From Theristus sp. LFF4_11 (Eukaryota > Nematoda > Chromadorea > Monhysterida > Xyalidae), in NCBI GenBank assembly GCA_030248135.1, contig JASANC010003978.1:1-54723 (forward strand): a stretch of 54,723 nt of DNA. The letters run 5' to 3'. Positions 34,141 through 45,000 of the stretch are shown here, one piece after another. Position numbers and translations under genes: made by a program. Each line of letters begins with the position of its first letter. Position 1 is the stretch's first letter. A model generated the notes under the pieces. That model was not told the origin of the DNA. It did no database searches and saw only the letters and a program-made list of their open reading frames with translations.

Positions 34141-34306
34141 GTTCGAAGTTTCGAAGGTTCGAAGGTTCGAAAGTTCGAAAGGTTCGAAGGTTCAAAGGTT
34201 CGAAGGTTCAAAGGTTCGGCAAAGGTTCAAAGGTTCGGCAAAGGTTCATAGGGTTCAAACCAAAGGTTCAAACGTTCGAAGGTTGGAAGGTTCAAAGGTT
34301 CGAATG
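34141..34306 (+). repeat. TTCGAAGG / TTCAAAGG minisatellite
   Basis: About twenty units of 7-10 bases built on GGTTCGAA or GGTTCAAA, with a GGTTCGGCAAA variant repeated twice. The unit is close to the palindrome TTCGAA. The LINE fragment that follows inserted into this array, because its target-site duplication AAAGGTTCGAATG is one array unit. Confidence 0.8.
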
Positions 34307-35431
34307 TTCATAGGTTTAAAGTGTAAATTCCAATTACATCTTTTCAAAAGTCTTGTTATTCCGAATATGTCATTCTGTACAACCGTTTGGTCTCCAAACC
34401 AGGTCGGAATTAACAAACTGCTGGAATCCGTGCAGAGATCTTTTACCAGGTACTTGCCTGGTATGGATTTTGATAAATCTTACTCCGATCGTTTGACAGA
34501 TTTGAAATTAACTCCCTTTATTGTCCTGCGCACATTTAATGATCTAATTTTCATTTTTAAGATCATCAACAAACTGTGCTACTTTCCAGACCACAGCGAC
34601 TTTTTCGTTCTAGCAGATAGTGGAAAAAATACAAGAGGTCACCCATTCAAGCTTTTTGTTCCCCGAGCCAAAACTCACGTCCGAAAACAATTTTGGAGCG
34701 TGCGTGTAATTCCAATCTGGAACTCACTTGAATCAAAAACGGTATGTTCCAGGTCAGTCAAGGAGTTTAGAAGCAATCTGTTGAAAATTGAATATTCGAA
34801 AATCTTTTCTTTGATACAGAAAAACTTCCCAACCATTTTCAAGTGATCAGAAACAACAAGGAGTCCGCATTTCCGCAAACCCAGCGTTTCCCACTTGGAC
34901 CCGTTGTCTCAGGTATGTGGCTTTGTCGGTGGTTTTGTCTTGTTTATTGTCTTGTTTATTCTATTGAACATGACGCGTCAAAACAGATATACAATGTACT
35001 TGAACCTTTGTTTCAACATGCTGCATCGATGAATTTGGTCCTCCGATCTGGCGGTTCTGTTTTTCTGTTCTGGTGATGACTGGGTCGTTTGGTTCTGGTG
35101 TGCCACAGACTGGAGAATCTTGAAGTTTGGATGTTGAGGTCTTCATGCTGCTGATTTTGTTTCCATTTCGGTTGTGTTCTCTCACGGTTGTGGATTTGTT
35201 CCGTAAATTGACAGATACATTGTATGTTTGCCCAGATGCGATCAGTTTTTGCTTTCTGCTGTTCTTCCATTGTTAGTTCGTTCGTACATGTTGCCCAATC
35301 TTTGTCTCTTATCTTCTGTGCCCGTCGTTATTGCGTATTATTGGGAAATTTTGTGACTGCTTTTGGTCGTTACCGCTTTCGAGCGCGTTGAGTTGAAATA
35401 AATTGAGAAATTGAAATTGAATTGAGAATTG
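34307..35431 (+). mobile_element. 5'-truncated non-LTR retrotransposon (CR1/Jockey-like)
   Basis: A 13-bp target-site duplication AAAGGTTCGAATG borders the insert (34294-34306 and 35432-35444). The insert begins in frame with the C-terminal part of a reverse transcriptase polyprotein, from about LFKSLVIPNMSFCTTVW through LLESVQRSFTRYLPG, KIINKLC and VIPIWNSLESKTV, to a stop at 34844-34846. These match the thumb and C-terminal region shared by CR1/Jockey-type LINEs. A 585-bp 3' region ends in a TTGAAA/ATTGA-like tail (35390-35431). The catalytic RT core and endonuclease are missing, so it is dead on arrival. Confidence 0.82.
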
Positions 35432-35447
35432 AAAGGTTCGAATGAGG

Positions 35448-35823
35448 TTTTTTATTCAGAGCATATTAGAGGAAAATTTTTCGAATTAAAAAAATCGCCA
35501 TTTTTGTTTTTTTTTCTAGTTTTTTAAAACAGATTTTAAATTCTTCCAAAACAACCAAATCCACCCCCCCCCCGGCCCCAACCAGTACCGAAGACGAGGG
35601 GGGTGGGGGGTACACCCCCCCAGAGCACCCGAGACCTCCGCGTGGGGGGGGGGGGGGGTGGGGGGGTCACGCGACACCCACCCACCCCCCAAAACCTGAC
35701 ACTGGACTAGGGTTGTTAAACAAAAATGAAAATTTTTTTAAAAAAAAAGTGATTTAAAAAAAAACAAAAATGCCGATTTTTTTTTTAAATTCGAAAAAAT
35801 TTTCTCTAATATGCTCTGAAAAC
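35448..35823. repeat. Fold-back element with G/C-run core
   Basis: The left arm (about 35456-35530: AGAGCATATTAGAGGAAAAT...TTTTTTCG) pairs with the right arm (about 35745-35823: CGAAAAAATTTTCTCTAATA...TGCTCT). The loop contains strand-switching C and G runs (35563-35690), including a 15-base G run. TAGGGTTGTTAAA near 35708 also has an inverted match near 36403-36418, so a larger inverted structure may enclose 35708-36418. Confidence 0.65.
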
Positions 35824-36739
35824 CTCAATTTTGGCACAATTTTTCGAAAGTTCAACAAAAATTTTCTTTGATTATACCTCGTAAAACCTTTAGCAGTCGA
35901 TTTTGGGCCGTTTTACCGACTGATTTTAGGCTTCGACAACATCTGCGATGAAGTTTTTGAGCGTCCCAAAGCTTAGCCTACCATTTCCGATGCAGATAAG
36001 GTGACGATTCGCCTCGCAGAGCGTCCGATTGTGCTCGCTGCTCCGTTTGCAAGCGCTACGTTGTCTGGTTGCTGCTTCGTGTCGTGTCGTCGCGACACCA
36101 TCAGAAGAATTGATCGAATTTCAAGGCGGTATGTTTGTCTTCACTTTAGCATTAGCTTAGCTGGGGACAATTAGTGACGTTTTGGAGGTCAAAACACAAG
36201 AAGAGGCATGGTGACGGTTTGGAAAAGGGGTAATTGAGGTCACCAAAACAAAATCTGCAAAGTTCCGCCATACGGGAGTCATTCGGGAGGCGCTTGCATA
36301 TCATATGTGGTTCTTCGGACTCCCTGATTGATTTAGCACAACTTTGATTTTTGAAATTTTAAAAAAAAAACTAAAAAAAAACAAAAATGACGATTTTTGT
36401 TTTTTTTAACAACCCTACACTGGACCATCCACACCCCCCCCTCGAAATTTGCTAGACACCCCCCCCTAGATGGACCTAAGTAACCCCCAAAAATTTTCTC
36501 GGACCACCCAAAAATCATGAATTTTTACTCAAAAATCATGATTTTTTCTCTTTAAAGTCCATAATATAAGCTAAATATATGACGTAATGCTTCTTTATTC
36601 AAAACGCACGCGCACGGGCATCGGCATGGCACCTGCACTTTCCAATGAGCATGCAGCACTCGCACTGCACCCACTTCTTTCACCTGCTCCGTACTTGTTC
36701 GATTAGTACATGGTCTAAAGACTCAAAACTTCGGCCTAC

Positions 36740-36850
36740 GGTATGGTAGAATGGCGTAGCGGTAGAACTTCGGCCTACAGTTCTGTAGGTACCCGGTTCG
36801 AACCTCGCTGTGGACAAGACATACTCGTGGAAAATTAGTGACCAACCTCG
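36740..36850 (+). mobile_element. tRNA-derived SINE head
   Basis: An A-box-like ATGGCGTAGCGGTAGAAC precedes a B-box CCCGGTTCGAACCTC, followed by CTGTGGACAAGA and AGTGACCAAC, the same block as at 29690-29784. AACTTCGGCCTAC is duplicated just upstream (36727 and 36767). The middle forms the simple hairpin CCTACAG/CTGTAGG instead of an anticodon arm, which argues against a working tRNA. Confidence 0.55.
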
Positions 36851-37031
36851 TTGATTTGTTTAAATTTTTCTGTGTCAATTTCTTCAGGAAAACTCGTTTT
36901 GTTTTGTTTTCTTCTGTTCATAAAAAAAATTCAGCGAAGCAGGAAACGTCTTTGCAATAATCCCATTTTATTCCGTCGCGTCGCGTACCATTTTCGCTCA
37001 CCACGCACCACGAACGAACACGAAACAAAAA

Positions 37032-38395
37032 ATGGGAGACGAAGTGCAAGTCGAAGTTGATGTTGGCGACGACGAAGGTTCGGAGAGGCATTTGATTTGA
37101 ATTGGTCGCTCGCATTTTCTTGAAAAAAATTGATTTGTAATCTGGTATTTCTTTTCTAGAAATGGATACTGTTGATCAATTGCGCAGCCGTGCGACAAAG
37201 AAAAAGGGCAGAGGATTTGGCCAAGGTGGGTATTTCTAAAATTTTGAATTCTGAAATTATGAACAGTCCAGTAGTGTGTATTCAATGTATTTATATGCAA
37301 CAAAAATGTTAAAAGTCGATATAAACGAGTTGTGTAAGTTAGACCGAACTGTTGTGCAGTCAGAATCAACACCATCACCGATTTTTTTCAGAAACATCCA
37401 CATACGGCGACGTGGAAAATTACGAGGGCGTGACGGGCGATGAAAACGAGGGACCCGGCCCACAGCGATGTGAGTGTGGATGCGATGTTTTTACAAGCTC
37501 ACCAAAAAACCCCTTTTTGCTTCCCCAAAAAATTGAGTTTCACACGTTTTATTTTCAGCGGTCGAGGGATGGATTCTGTTTGTGACGAATGTGAACGAGG
37601 AAGCGCAAGAGGAGGATGTTTATGACAAGTTCTCTGATTACGGCGAAATCAAGAACATGCACCTGAATCTGGATCGACGCAGCGGTTATCTGAAGGTTGA
37701 GTTTCGCGGTTGAAGAGTGGAATGAAAATATCATACAGTCGCTTGCGATGTTTTTCGGTTGTTGTGTTAGACCTGCTGAATTGGACTGAATGATGCTAGA
37801 GAAGAGTGGTTGTGGTACTGGGTACAAACAAGATGAATCAATGCAGTCATATTGAGTCTTTTTCGGTTCAGTAACACACAAAAGATGACAAAGCGACCGA
37901 AGATTGGTGAAGAAATTCAAACAAAAAACTCAAGCAAACTGTTTCCAGGGCTACGCGCTGATCGAATACGAAACGTACAAGGAGGCCAACACGGCGTTGC
38001 AGGCTCTGAATGGCTCGGAGCTGCTCGGGCAGACCATCGGAGTCAGCTGGGCGTTTGTCAAGGGCGCGCAGAAGACGTCGTCGTGAGTTTTTCCTCTTTT
38101 CAGTTTTATTTGTGTTTTTCTGGTTTTCTTTTTTAGCTTTTTAAGTAATAGTAATTTTAAGTAAGTCTGAAGTCAGGTGCACTTTAGCAATTATTTGTTA
38201 AATTGACGACCACAAACGCTGCTGAAATGTCGTTTGTGTGCGTTTGTGACGGTGTTTCTTCAGACTGAGACACTACTAGCACCAATCAGTTTTACCGATA
38301 TCCGATCTAAACATTGGGTTTCTTTCTTCCACTGATTGATTTTGCTGTGAAAAAGCTACTGATATGTTTTTTCTTTCAGAAGACGACGTCGATAG
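37032..38395 (+). CDS. RBM8A: RBM8A (Y14), exon junction complex core RNA-binding protein
   Basis: Six exons join in phase: 37032-37077, 37160-37225, 37392-37469, 37559-37695, 37949-38082, 38380-38395 (158 residues; human 174). Y14 pairs with MAGO in the exon junction complex that marks spliced mRNA for export, localisation and decay. The acidic N-terminus is followed by KKKGRGFG and [15 protein letters not shown], the classic Y14 linker into the RRM (near residues 64-145). The RRM keeps the helix and strand residues that contact MAGO ([29 protein letters not shown]). The C-terminus ends KTSSRRRR, where the usual Arg-rich tail is cut short. The last exon has only 16 nt, and it supplies the RRRR and the stop. 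GPATCH1 follows on the same strand 661 bp away. Confidence 0.96.
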
Positions 38396-39056
38396 AGGTG
38401 AATGGAACTGAATGCGGCTTTTCAGTTTTGAAACGAGCATCGATTTGAGTTGTTGGTTCATTGTTGTTGTATTTCCGTAATTCCTTTGTCGTTTTGTTTT
38501 GCGTTTCCTTCGTGCTTGTCTTTTTTCTATTCGTGTTTCCTGTGTTTTTTTTAAATTAATGTCGGTTTCACGAGTGTATTGTTGTGCAGTTTGATTATGT
38601 GCGTGAACTTGACGAAGAAGATTTTTCTCGAAGTTTTGTGGTTGTTCTGGCATGTTTCAAGTTCAGGTCAATTTAGTTGAATGAAAAAAAAACATGATTT
38701 ACTAACAAGTGAAATGTTTTGCTAAAACTTGTCCATTCTGTTTTTGTCGTTTACAGTTCGTTCACATTTTACCATGCGTAAACGCCAATGTGATTTGCAG
38801 ATTTGCTAAACAAATTGTTTCGTCTCGTCGTCGATAAAATAGCTTTTGAATACACCCGATTGGGTTGTTGGAGTTTGGCATTTTTTTGGAAAGGTCTCCA
38901 AAGACCGAATGCAAGCCAGTTGGCATTCTATTTTTTCGATTCAATCTTCAACTTTTGATGTTGAAATTTAACGCTTGTTTTGAGGATCGTCTTAAAAATT
39001 GTTTGTTGTTCTGAAAAGGAGTTGTTGGTTACAGGACCAAGAAAGAACCAGAAAAA
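38396..39056. other. Spacer between RBM8A and GPATCH1
   Basis: The stretch is 661 bp with no exon-like frame. It should include the RBM8A 3' end and the GPATCH1 5' leader. An acceptor-like GTTGGTTACAG ends at 39034, 22 bp before the GPATCH1 ATG, and could be a trans-splice or ordinary leader acceptor. No spliced leader gene or U-rich element with a known consensus was recognised. Confidence 0.4.
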
Positions 39057-42000
39057 ATGAGTGAGTCATTTCTGGCGACTTTCGGAACGGAATTCGAGGA
39101 TCTGGACGACGAGCAAAGTGGGTTTGGTTTAAATTTACGACTTGTTGAATTCTGCTATTCTTTGGATGAAGTTCCAATATCGTTTCGCAGAGGACAGCGT
39201 TTCGAAAAAACCGGTGCCGGTACAAGAGCAAGTTGTGACTGATGAGAAGGGACGACGACGTTTTCATGGAGCTTTCACGGGCGGGTTTTCCGCTGGCTAC
39301 TTCAATACAGTTGGCACAAAAGAAGGTAATGCTTGCACATTTGAAAGATTTTCTCATATGTAATTTTTACTTGTTCACTGGCAATCGAAATGAACGTTTT
39401 TCACCCAATTAGCCCACTGTCGGTTGATGGATATGTCAAGTCAAATCCATTGTCAAGAAAAGTCGTTGATGGTTGATTGGTAAACTTTCTTCCGCTTTTC
39501 GGCGTATCTTGTTTGCGTTTTCCAAGTTATCTCAAACTTTTTATTTTCAGGATGGAAACCGCAGGAATTTCGATCGAATCGTGTGGAAAGGGCGGCTCAC
39601 ACTGCACAGCGGCCGGAGGATTTCATGGACACGGAGGTTGGGAATCAATTTCAAATGCAGAATAAACATGCGACTCTCTCGTGTTTGTTTCATCGTCATT
39701 ATGGAACTTGCTTTCGAAATGCCTGTTATAGAGTCAAATCACCGTAATTGCCTGTCATAAGCTGTTGAGATGTTGCAGTTCAGGAGTGAGACCCAATCAG
39801 CGAACGAAAAGTCAGACCAATTTTCTTTACCGTTTCTGAATAAAAAACGCTTTTTTCTGCAGGATTTATCGGAGCACGGCATTGCGCCGAACATCGTGCA
39901 AACGACTCGCAATTTCGACGATGAACAACGAGCAGTGGACACTCAGAAGCGACAGTTCGCCTGGGAGCACGAGGAATTGTCGGAGGAGGCGAAGAGGCTC
40001 GCTGATTTCATTCGACCCGTCAGGTTCACTCGACGACTTTTTTTTCAAATTAGTTGATTTATTTTCAAATCAGCGAACATTGGCTGAGTGAATCGCTGCA
40101 GTGACCTGATAGCTACAGTTGAATTGGTGACAACGATTTTGCTGGACGACACCGTGTCCTTAAAAAATGCATATACGGTTGTCGTTTTCTGGTTTGTTGT
40201 TCATTGCCGTCATTGTGGGAAGGTATTTTTACTTTGTCAATTTTAGCGACTCATTTGGCGTCCGGTTGCTCCGCCGAATGGGCTGGCGTCAGGGAAAGGG
40301 AATCGGTGGGAAAGTGACGAAGAAACAGCAGGAATCGAAACAATCGACCAAGTTTGCTGACATTGAGGTAAACTCAAACTATAGACAGCCAACGCTGATT
40401 TATTTCACCCTTCTTGAGCTTTTTTCTGCCAATTTCATATGTAATCTGGTGATCAGTCAATTTGTTTAATTGTCCAGATTCAATGAGTCATTGAAAACTG
40501 AAATTCACTTCTTGTTTCATCACACAATTATGAACTAAAAAACGGTTTGTTTCGTTTCATCACAGCAACACATTTTGTCTCGTTTCATTGAATAACTTTC
40601 TGTCCCTTCTCTATTCATCACATCCAAGCCGGTTCACCACAAGAGACTTTTTGCAGTGCGCCCAGCCGGGCACCTCGACCGCATTCGAGTACGAGCCGGA
40701 CGATGTCGACCTGCACACGTTCACGGAGAAGGCGGACACGCACGGCCTCGGCTACAAGGGGCTGTCGGAGTCGACGGCGTTGGCGGAGCGACATTTGCAG
40801 AAAGCCAACGCGCTGAAGACGGACAAGAGACAGCGGCGGGGCATACGCGGACAGGTCGGAAGCGTTTGTATGGTTTTTGTGAAAATGGGGTTCAGGAAAT
40901 TGAGTTTTGGTGTTTGTTAGTTGCCAGTTGGATGCCTCTGCTAATTGGATGGACAGGTGAAAACTGGTTTTTTAAATTGGTTTCACTAAATTTTGTACTG
41001 TTTCAGTTTTCGCCTTTCCTTCACCAGTGATCTAGCAAATCGTTTAGACAATCAAATTCGAAGTTCTAATGTCAAGATGACGGTTCAATTATCTGAAATT
41101 ATTGATTAGATCATTTTCGTAATTTTCTCAAATTTGTAGGCGTTTGGCGTCGGGGCGTTCGAAGATGACGACGACGACATATACACGTTGGAGGACATGA
41201 GCAAATACGATTTCACGATTGGCACACCGGCGCCGGAAGAGCACGGAATAGGTGCGTGCGTTTTTCGTTTGTTTGGAACACAATTTTCCAGATTTTTATG
41301 CGTGAACATTGAATCTGAGTCCGGATTCTTTGATTTTTTTTCAACCAATAAGCGCTTTCGGTTAGCTCAAGAGTTGTTAGCCACTTAGCTCCGGTCACGT
41401 TCCGATGTACCCAGCTGAGCTGGTGTGGAAGCCTTGCATCATGACTCTCAGAACGTGCGAAATAAAAAGCAACAACAATCAGGCGGATTGCGGAACAAAA
41501 AAGCAGCATGAAAGCAACACCAGTCTAAAAAAACTAAAACCTGCCCATTCAGGCTCGATAAGCGACGATTTCGTCGAAGCGAAACGAGCGCAACCAGCTC
41601 GCCGTTTCTACGATCCGCCGAAACTCCCACGTGCCTACGACCCTCGTCAAAGCCACCACAGCCGAACGAAATCCCATCCGCCAATCGGCGCTTCCCACGC
41701 CACTCGAACTCGACCAATCAGCGCCGCCGATCGCGCACGCTCGTTGGCCAGTTCGAGCTCGGAGGCCCACTTTGAATCGGTGATGGCGTACTTGCGAGAC
41801 GCGGATCGCGTGCGCTTGGAGAAGGTGCGTCAGCGGCAGGAACTGGCGGCGGCCAATCGAGAGCGCAAGCCGGTGGTGAAACGAGAACGGGAATTGGAAG
41901 AAAACAGTGCGCGGGACGACGGTTCGAGGCGACATCACCATGGGTGGGTTTGGAGGTGTTTTTGCAGTTTTGAAGAAGAAATTCTGTGTTAGCGCCCAGA

Positions 42001-45000
42001 TTATCTGGTTAAACGATTCGCATCAGTATGAGCAGTTCGGAGCGTTTGGTTTGAACGCAGATTTTTTTTCAAATTTTATGTCGTGGGGGTAACCGAACAA
42101 CAGAAACAAGTGTCACACACATCCATACACCAAAAGGTACTGCTCTTGTCATTCCAGCATTCCTGTTTTATTCTTGCGCCAAGAAACGTTGCCTGTTTCC
42201 TTTCAGCGGTGAGACGAAAAAAACGAATGAAAAACACGAAAAATTGGAAGAGCGTGTCGTAGACAAGATCGACATGGATGCGTTCATTGATGAGCCCGAG
42301 AAACAACGGCGCTTCGTGCAGTATGTGTCCTATGTCAGTAGAGGTGCGTTGGTTTCGGTAGTTAGTCAATTTTTTCCAATTGTCAATCCTTAAAATCAAT
42401 TTTCATCTTCAACAAATCACAAATTGGAGCCAATCAGCGTTCGAGACCGAGATCTTGACTTGATGTGTGATGAATTCAGCTCAGTCCAATTTCAATGGTC
42501 CCACGTTTCATTCATCTCAAACGGTTTCACACCAATCCATCGCAGGTCTCACGTGTCCGCAGCCAGTTGGCATGACCGACTGGGACTGGCAGAAAGAGGT
42601 TCGCGAATTTGACCGTCTCATTCCGACTCACCTCCGAGCGGAAGTGCTGTCGGATCGAAGAACCGAAAAACCGTTAGCGGGCGAAAACCTCGCTCGACCG
42701 TTCGCGCATTTGTTGAGTCGAAAATTCAAGGCGGCAAACTACGGCGACGAACAGGAGACAGTGACGGTCTGTGTTATTGTGTTTGTAGGGTGATTGTTGA
42801 TTGGTTGAATTTGAACTGCGGTGTGTTGATTTGGTCGAGTGGACCTGAGTGCTTTGACGGCCTGTCGGTGACACGTCAAACATTGTGGGCTGATTGTTGA
42901 TTGGCTAGTCTTGAATTGCGGTATGTTAATTGGTCGAGAGCATTTATCAGGGCGCAGGCAGTTCAGAGAGGAAAAATATGGCTAAAAGAGGGCTGCATCC
43001 GGTGCCAGACAGCATTTGAGAGCTGATGCCTGATTGACTGAGTTTCCATCTTAGTGATTGGTCAGGCAAGTAACACTGGCCAAGGAGAGCGCTAGATTTT
43101 GAAACTGGAACGGTATTTTTTGTTCGTGTGTTTTTTCTTGAAACCTCCGTTACAAATTTTCATCATTTTTTCCGCAGACGAAACAAGACGACGACCGAAT
43201 GCATGCGGTCAAGATGGACATGTTCGGCTCGCTCACTCGCACGCAATTCGAGTGGAGGCCCGACAGAACGCTATGCAAACGATTCAACGTGCCTGATCCG
43301 TATCCGGGGTCGGTTCTGTTTTTCTGTCTGGCGTTTGTCGGTGTTTTCATCAGTTGGTTAATTCTAGTTCTTTGTTACGTTTTGAAGAAGATGGTTGTGT
43401 GAAACGCGCCGGCAATTTTTGAGCAAGGCCAACAAAATTTGAATGTGCGTGCGCTGATTTGAACTAGCAAGTGAATGTTGCGGTTAGCAAGCCCGCCTTC
43501 TTACAAACATGCGGTGGTGCCTCAAAACTCGAACAAATAAAATCCCTCCAAAACAAAATTCCAGCTCCGATCTGGTCGGCTGTCCGGCGCTACAGGCCCG
43601 CCGTGAGGTGGACAAAGATCGCAGCGATCACTTGATGGGCATGAACGCGTTGGCGACGACGGCGCAGGAGTTGGCGAACAAAAGGCTCATGGAGCAACAA
43701 CAGAGGGACACACAACAACACAGCAAAATACAACCGACACCACAACAACTCAGCAAAACACACCAACCGACACCACAACAACCCAGCAAAACACCACCGG
43801 ACCCTTCCGAGCCGACCTCCAGTTATCCGACCCGACCCGACTCGAGTCCGAATGCCGAACGACAGCAATCGTCGTCCTCAACATCGACGCTCTCCTTCCC
43901 AGCGGCCATCTTTAGTCCGGCCGTCCAGCAGACGTTGCCGCGAGCAGCGACCTCGAAATCGGCTGAACCGAACTCACGAATCGGCTCTGGCGCCGAACCG
44001 CCGATCGCCGCCCGCCCACCGATGGACTTGTTTCGGACGATCTTCGGCGACGACGATGGTGGAAATGAGGATGACGACGACTATTTGGAATCGTCGCCGT
44101 CGCCGCCGCCGCCGGCTGACACGAGCGATCCGGTTCCGGAGCGGAATGACCGTACAGCGCAGCAGACGCCCTCGAGCTCGGACGGGCCGCCATCGCAGCA
44201 GCAGTTCGGCATCTCGCACATGCTCCAACAGCAGCAGCAGTCCGTGGCGGTACGGATGTTTTTTGGTGCACGTGGACTGAACAATTGTTTCGACTTGACG
44301 AAATGCTTTTTGGTGTGGTTTGGAATTGATTGAACTGTTCGTTACTGTCAATATCAGCGTGCAAGAATCAGATAGACCGAATATGAAATCGTGTCAGGGA
44401 AAAGACAATTTCATAAATCACAAATTCATTTCAGCAGAAACGAAAACAAAATCTCCCGTCATTGACAAAGCCGATCACACTGATGCCGATTGAGCCTGAT
44501 GAAGCTGACGAACCTAAATTCGTGAAATCAGAGCCGGCCATTCGGGACGACATTCCGTATGGGCCTGCGTTGCCGCCTGACGCGGCGACATTCGATGGTT
44601 TGAGATGTTTTCTTTTTTCACAAGTTCGGAAAAATGCCCGAAGGGCATGAAAAAGACCAAATATTATTTCAGAATGACAGAGATAGAAAAGTGTGACACA
44701 AGGATTTTCACAAGATCAAACATTTTATGAAACGTGTGTGAACTGGAAAGTTACAAACTGAAATAATATTTACGCCAATATCTTTTTTGTCATTCTCAAG
44801 GAAGGCAGAATCTCTGTACAAATTTTATCTCACTTCATTTGATGCTGCAAAAAAATCATTTGCTGCTGTGAACATGCTCTTTTTATTTGTGAATACTGTA
44901 TCAAATGATTTCCTTAATATGGTGTTTGCGGGCTGAGCGGTCACAACCGGAGCCAGTGCCTTGAAATGACAAAAATATATTGACGTAAATATTATTTCAG

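Larger units (their letters stand above)
33899..37031. other. Repeat-dominated intergenic region
   Basis: From left to right it holds a TTCGAAGG-type minisatellite, a 5'-truncated LINE with target-site duplication, an A/T-rich fold-back with G/C-run core, C-run patches near 36430-36490 and a tRNA-derived SINE head. The last 100 bp before 37032 is the RBM8A 5' region, with an acceptor-like AAAAAAATTCAG ending at 36936. No other host gene is supported. Confidence 0.55.

Noticed and set aside
34064..34306. N-terminal extension of the LINE frame through the TTCGAAGG array
   Set aside because: The target-site duplication shows that the LINE begins at 34307; the upstream part is a read-through of the minisatellite.
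35013..35270. Minus-strand open frame reading MEEQQKAKTDRIW...
   Set aside because: It lies antisense inside the 3' region of the LINE fragment, bounded by the target-site duplication, and has no splice partners.
36740..36850. Functional tRNA gene at the A-box/B-box pair (also at 6650, 14448 and 29690)
   Set aside because: No paired acceptor stems or proper anticodon arms could be drawn; SINE-like bodies and shared 3' blocks fit better.
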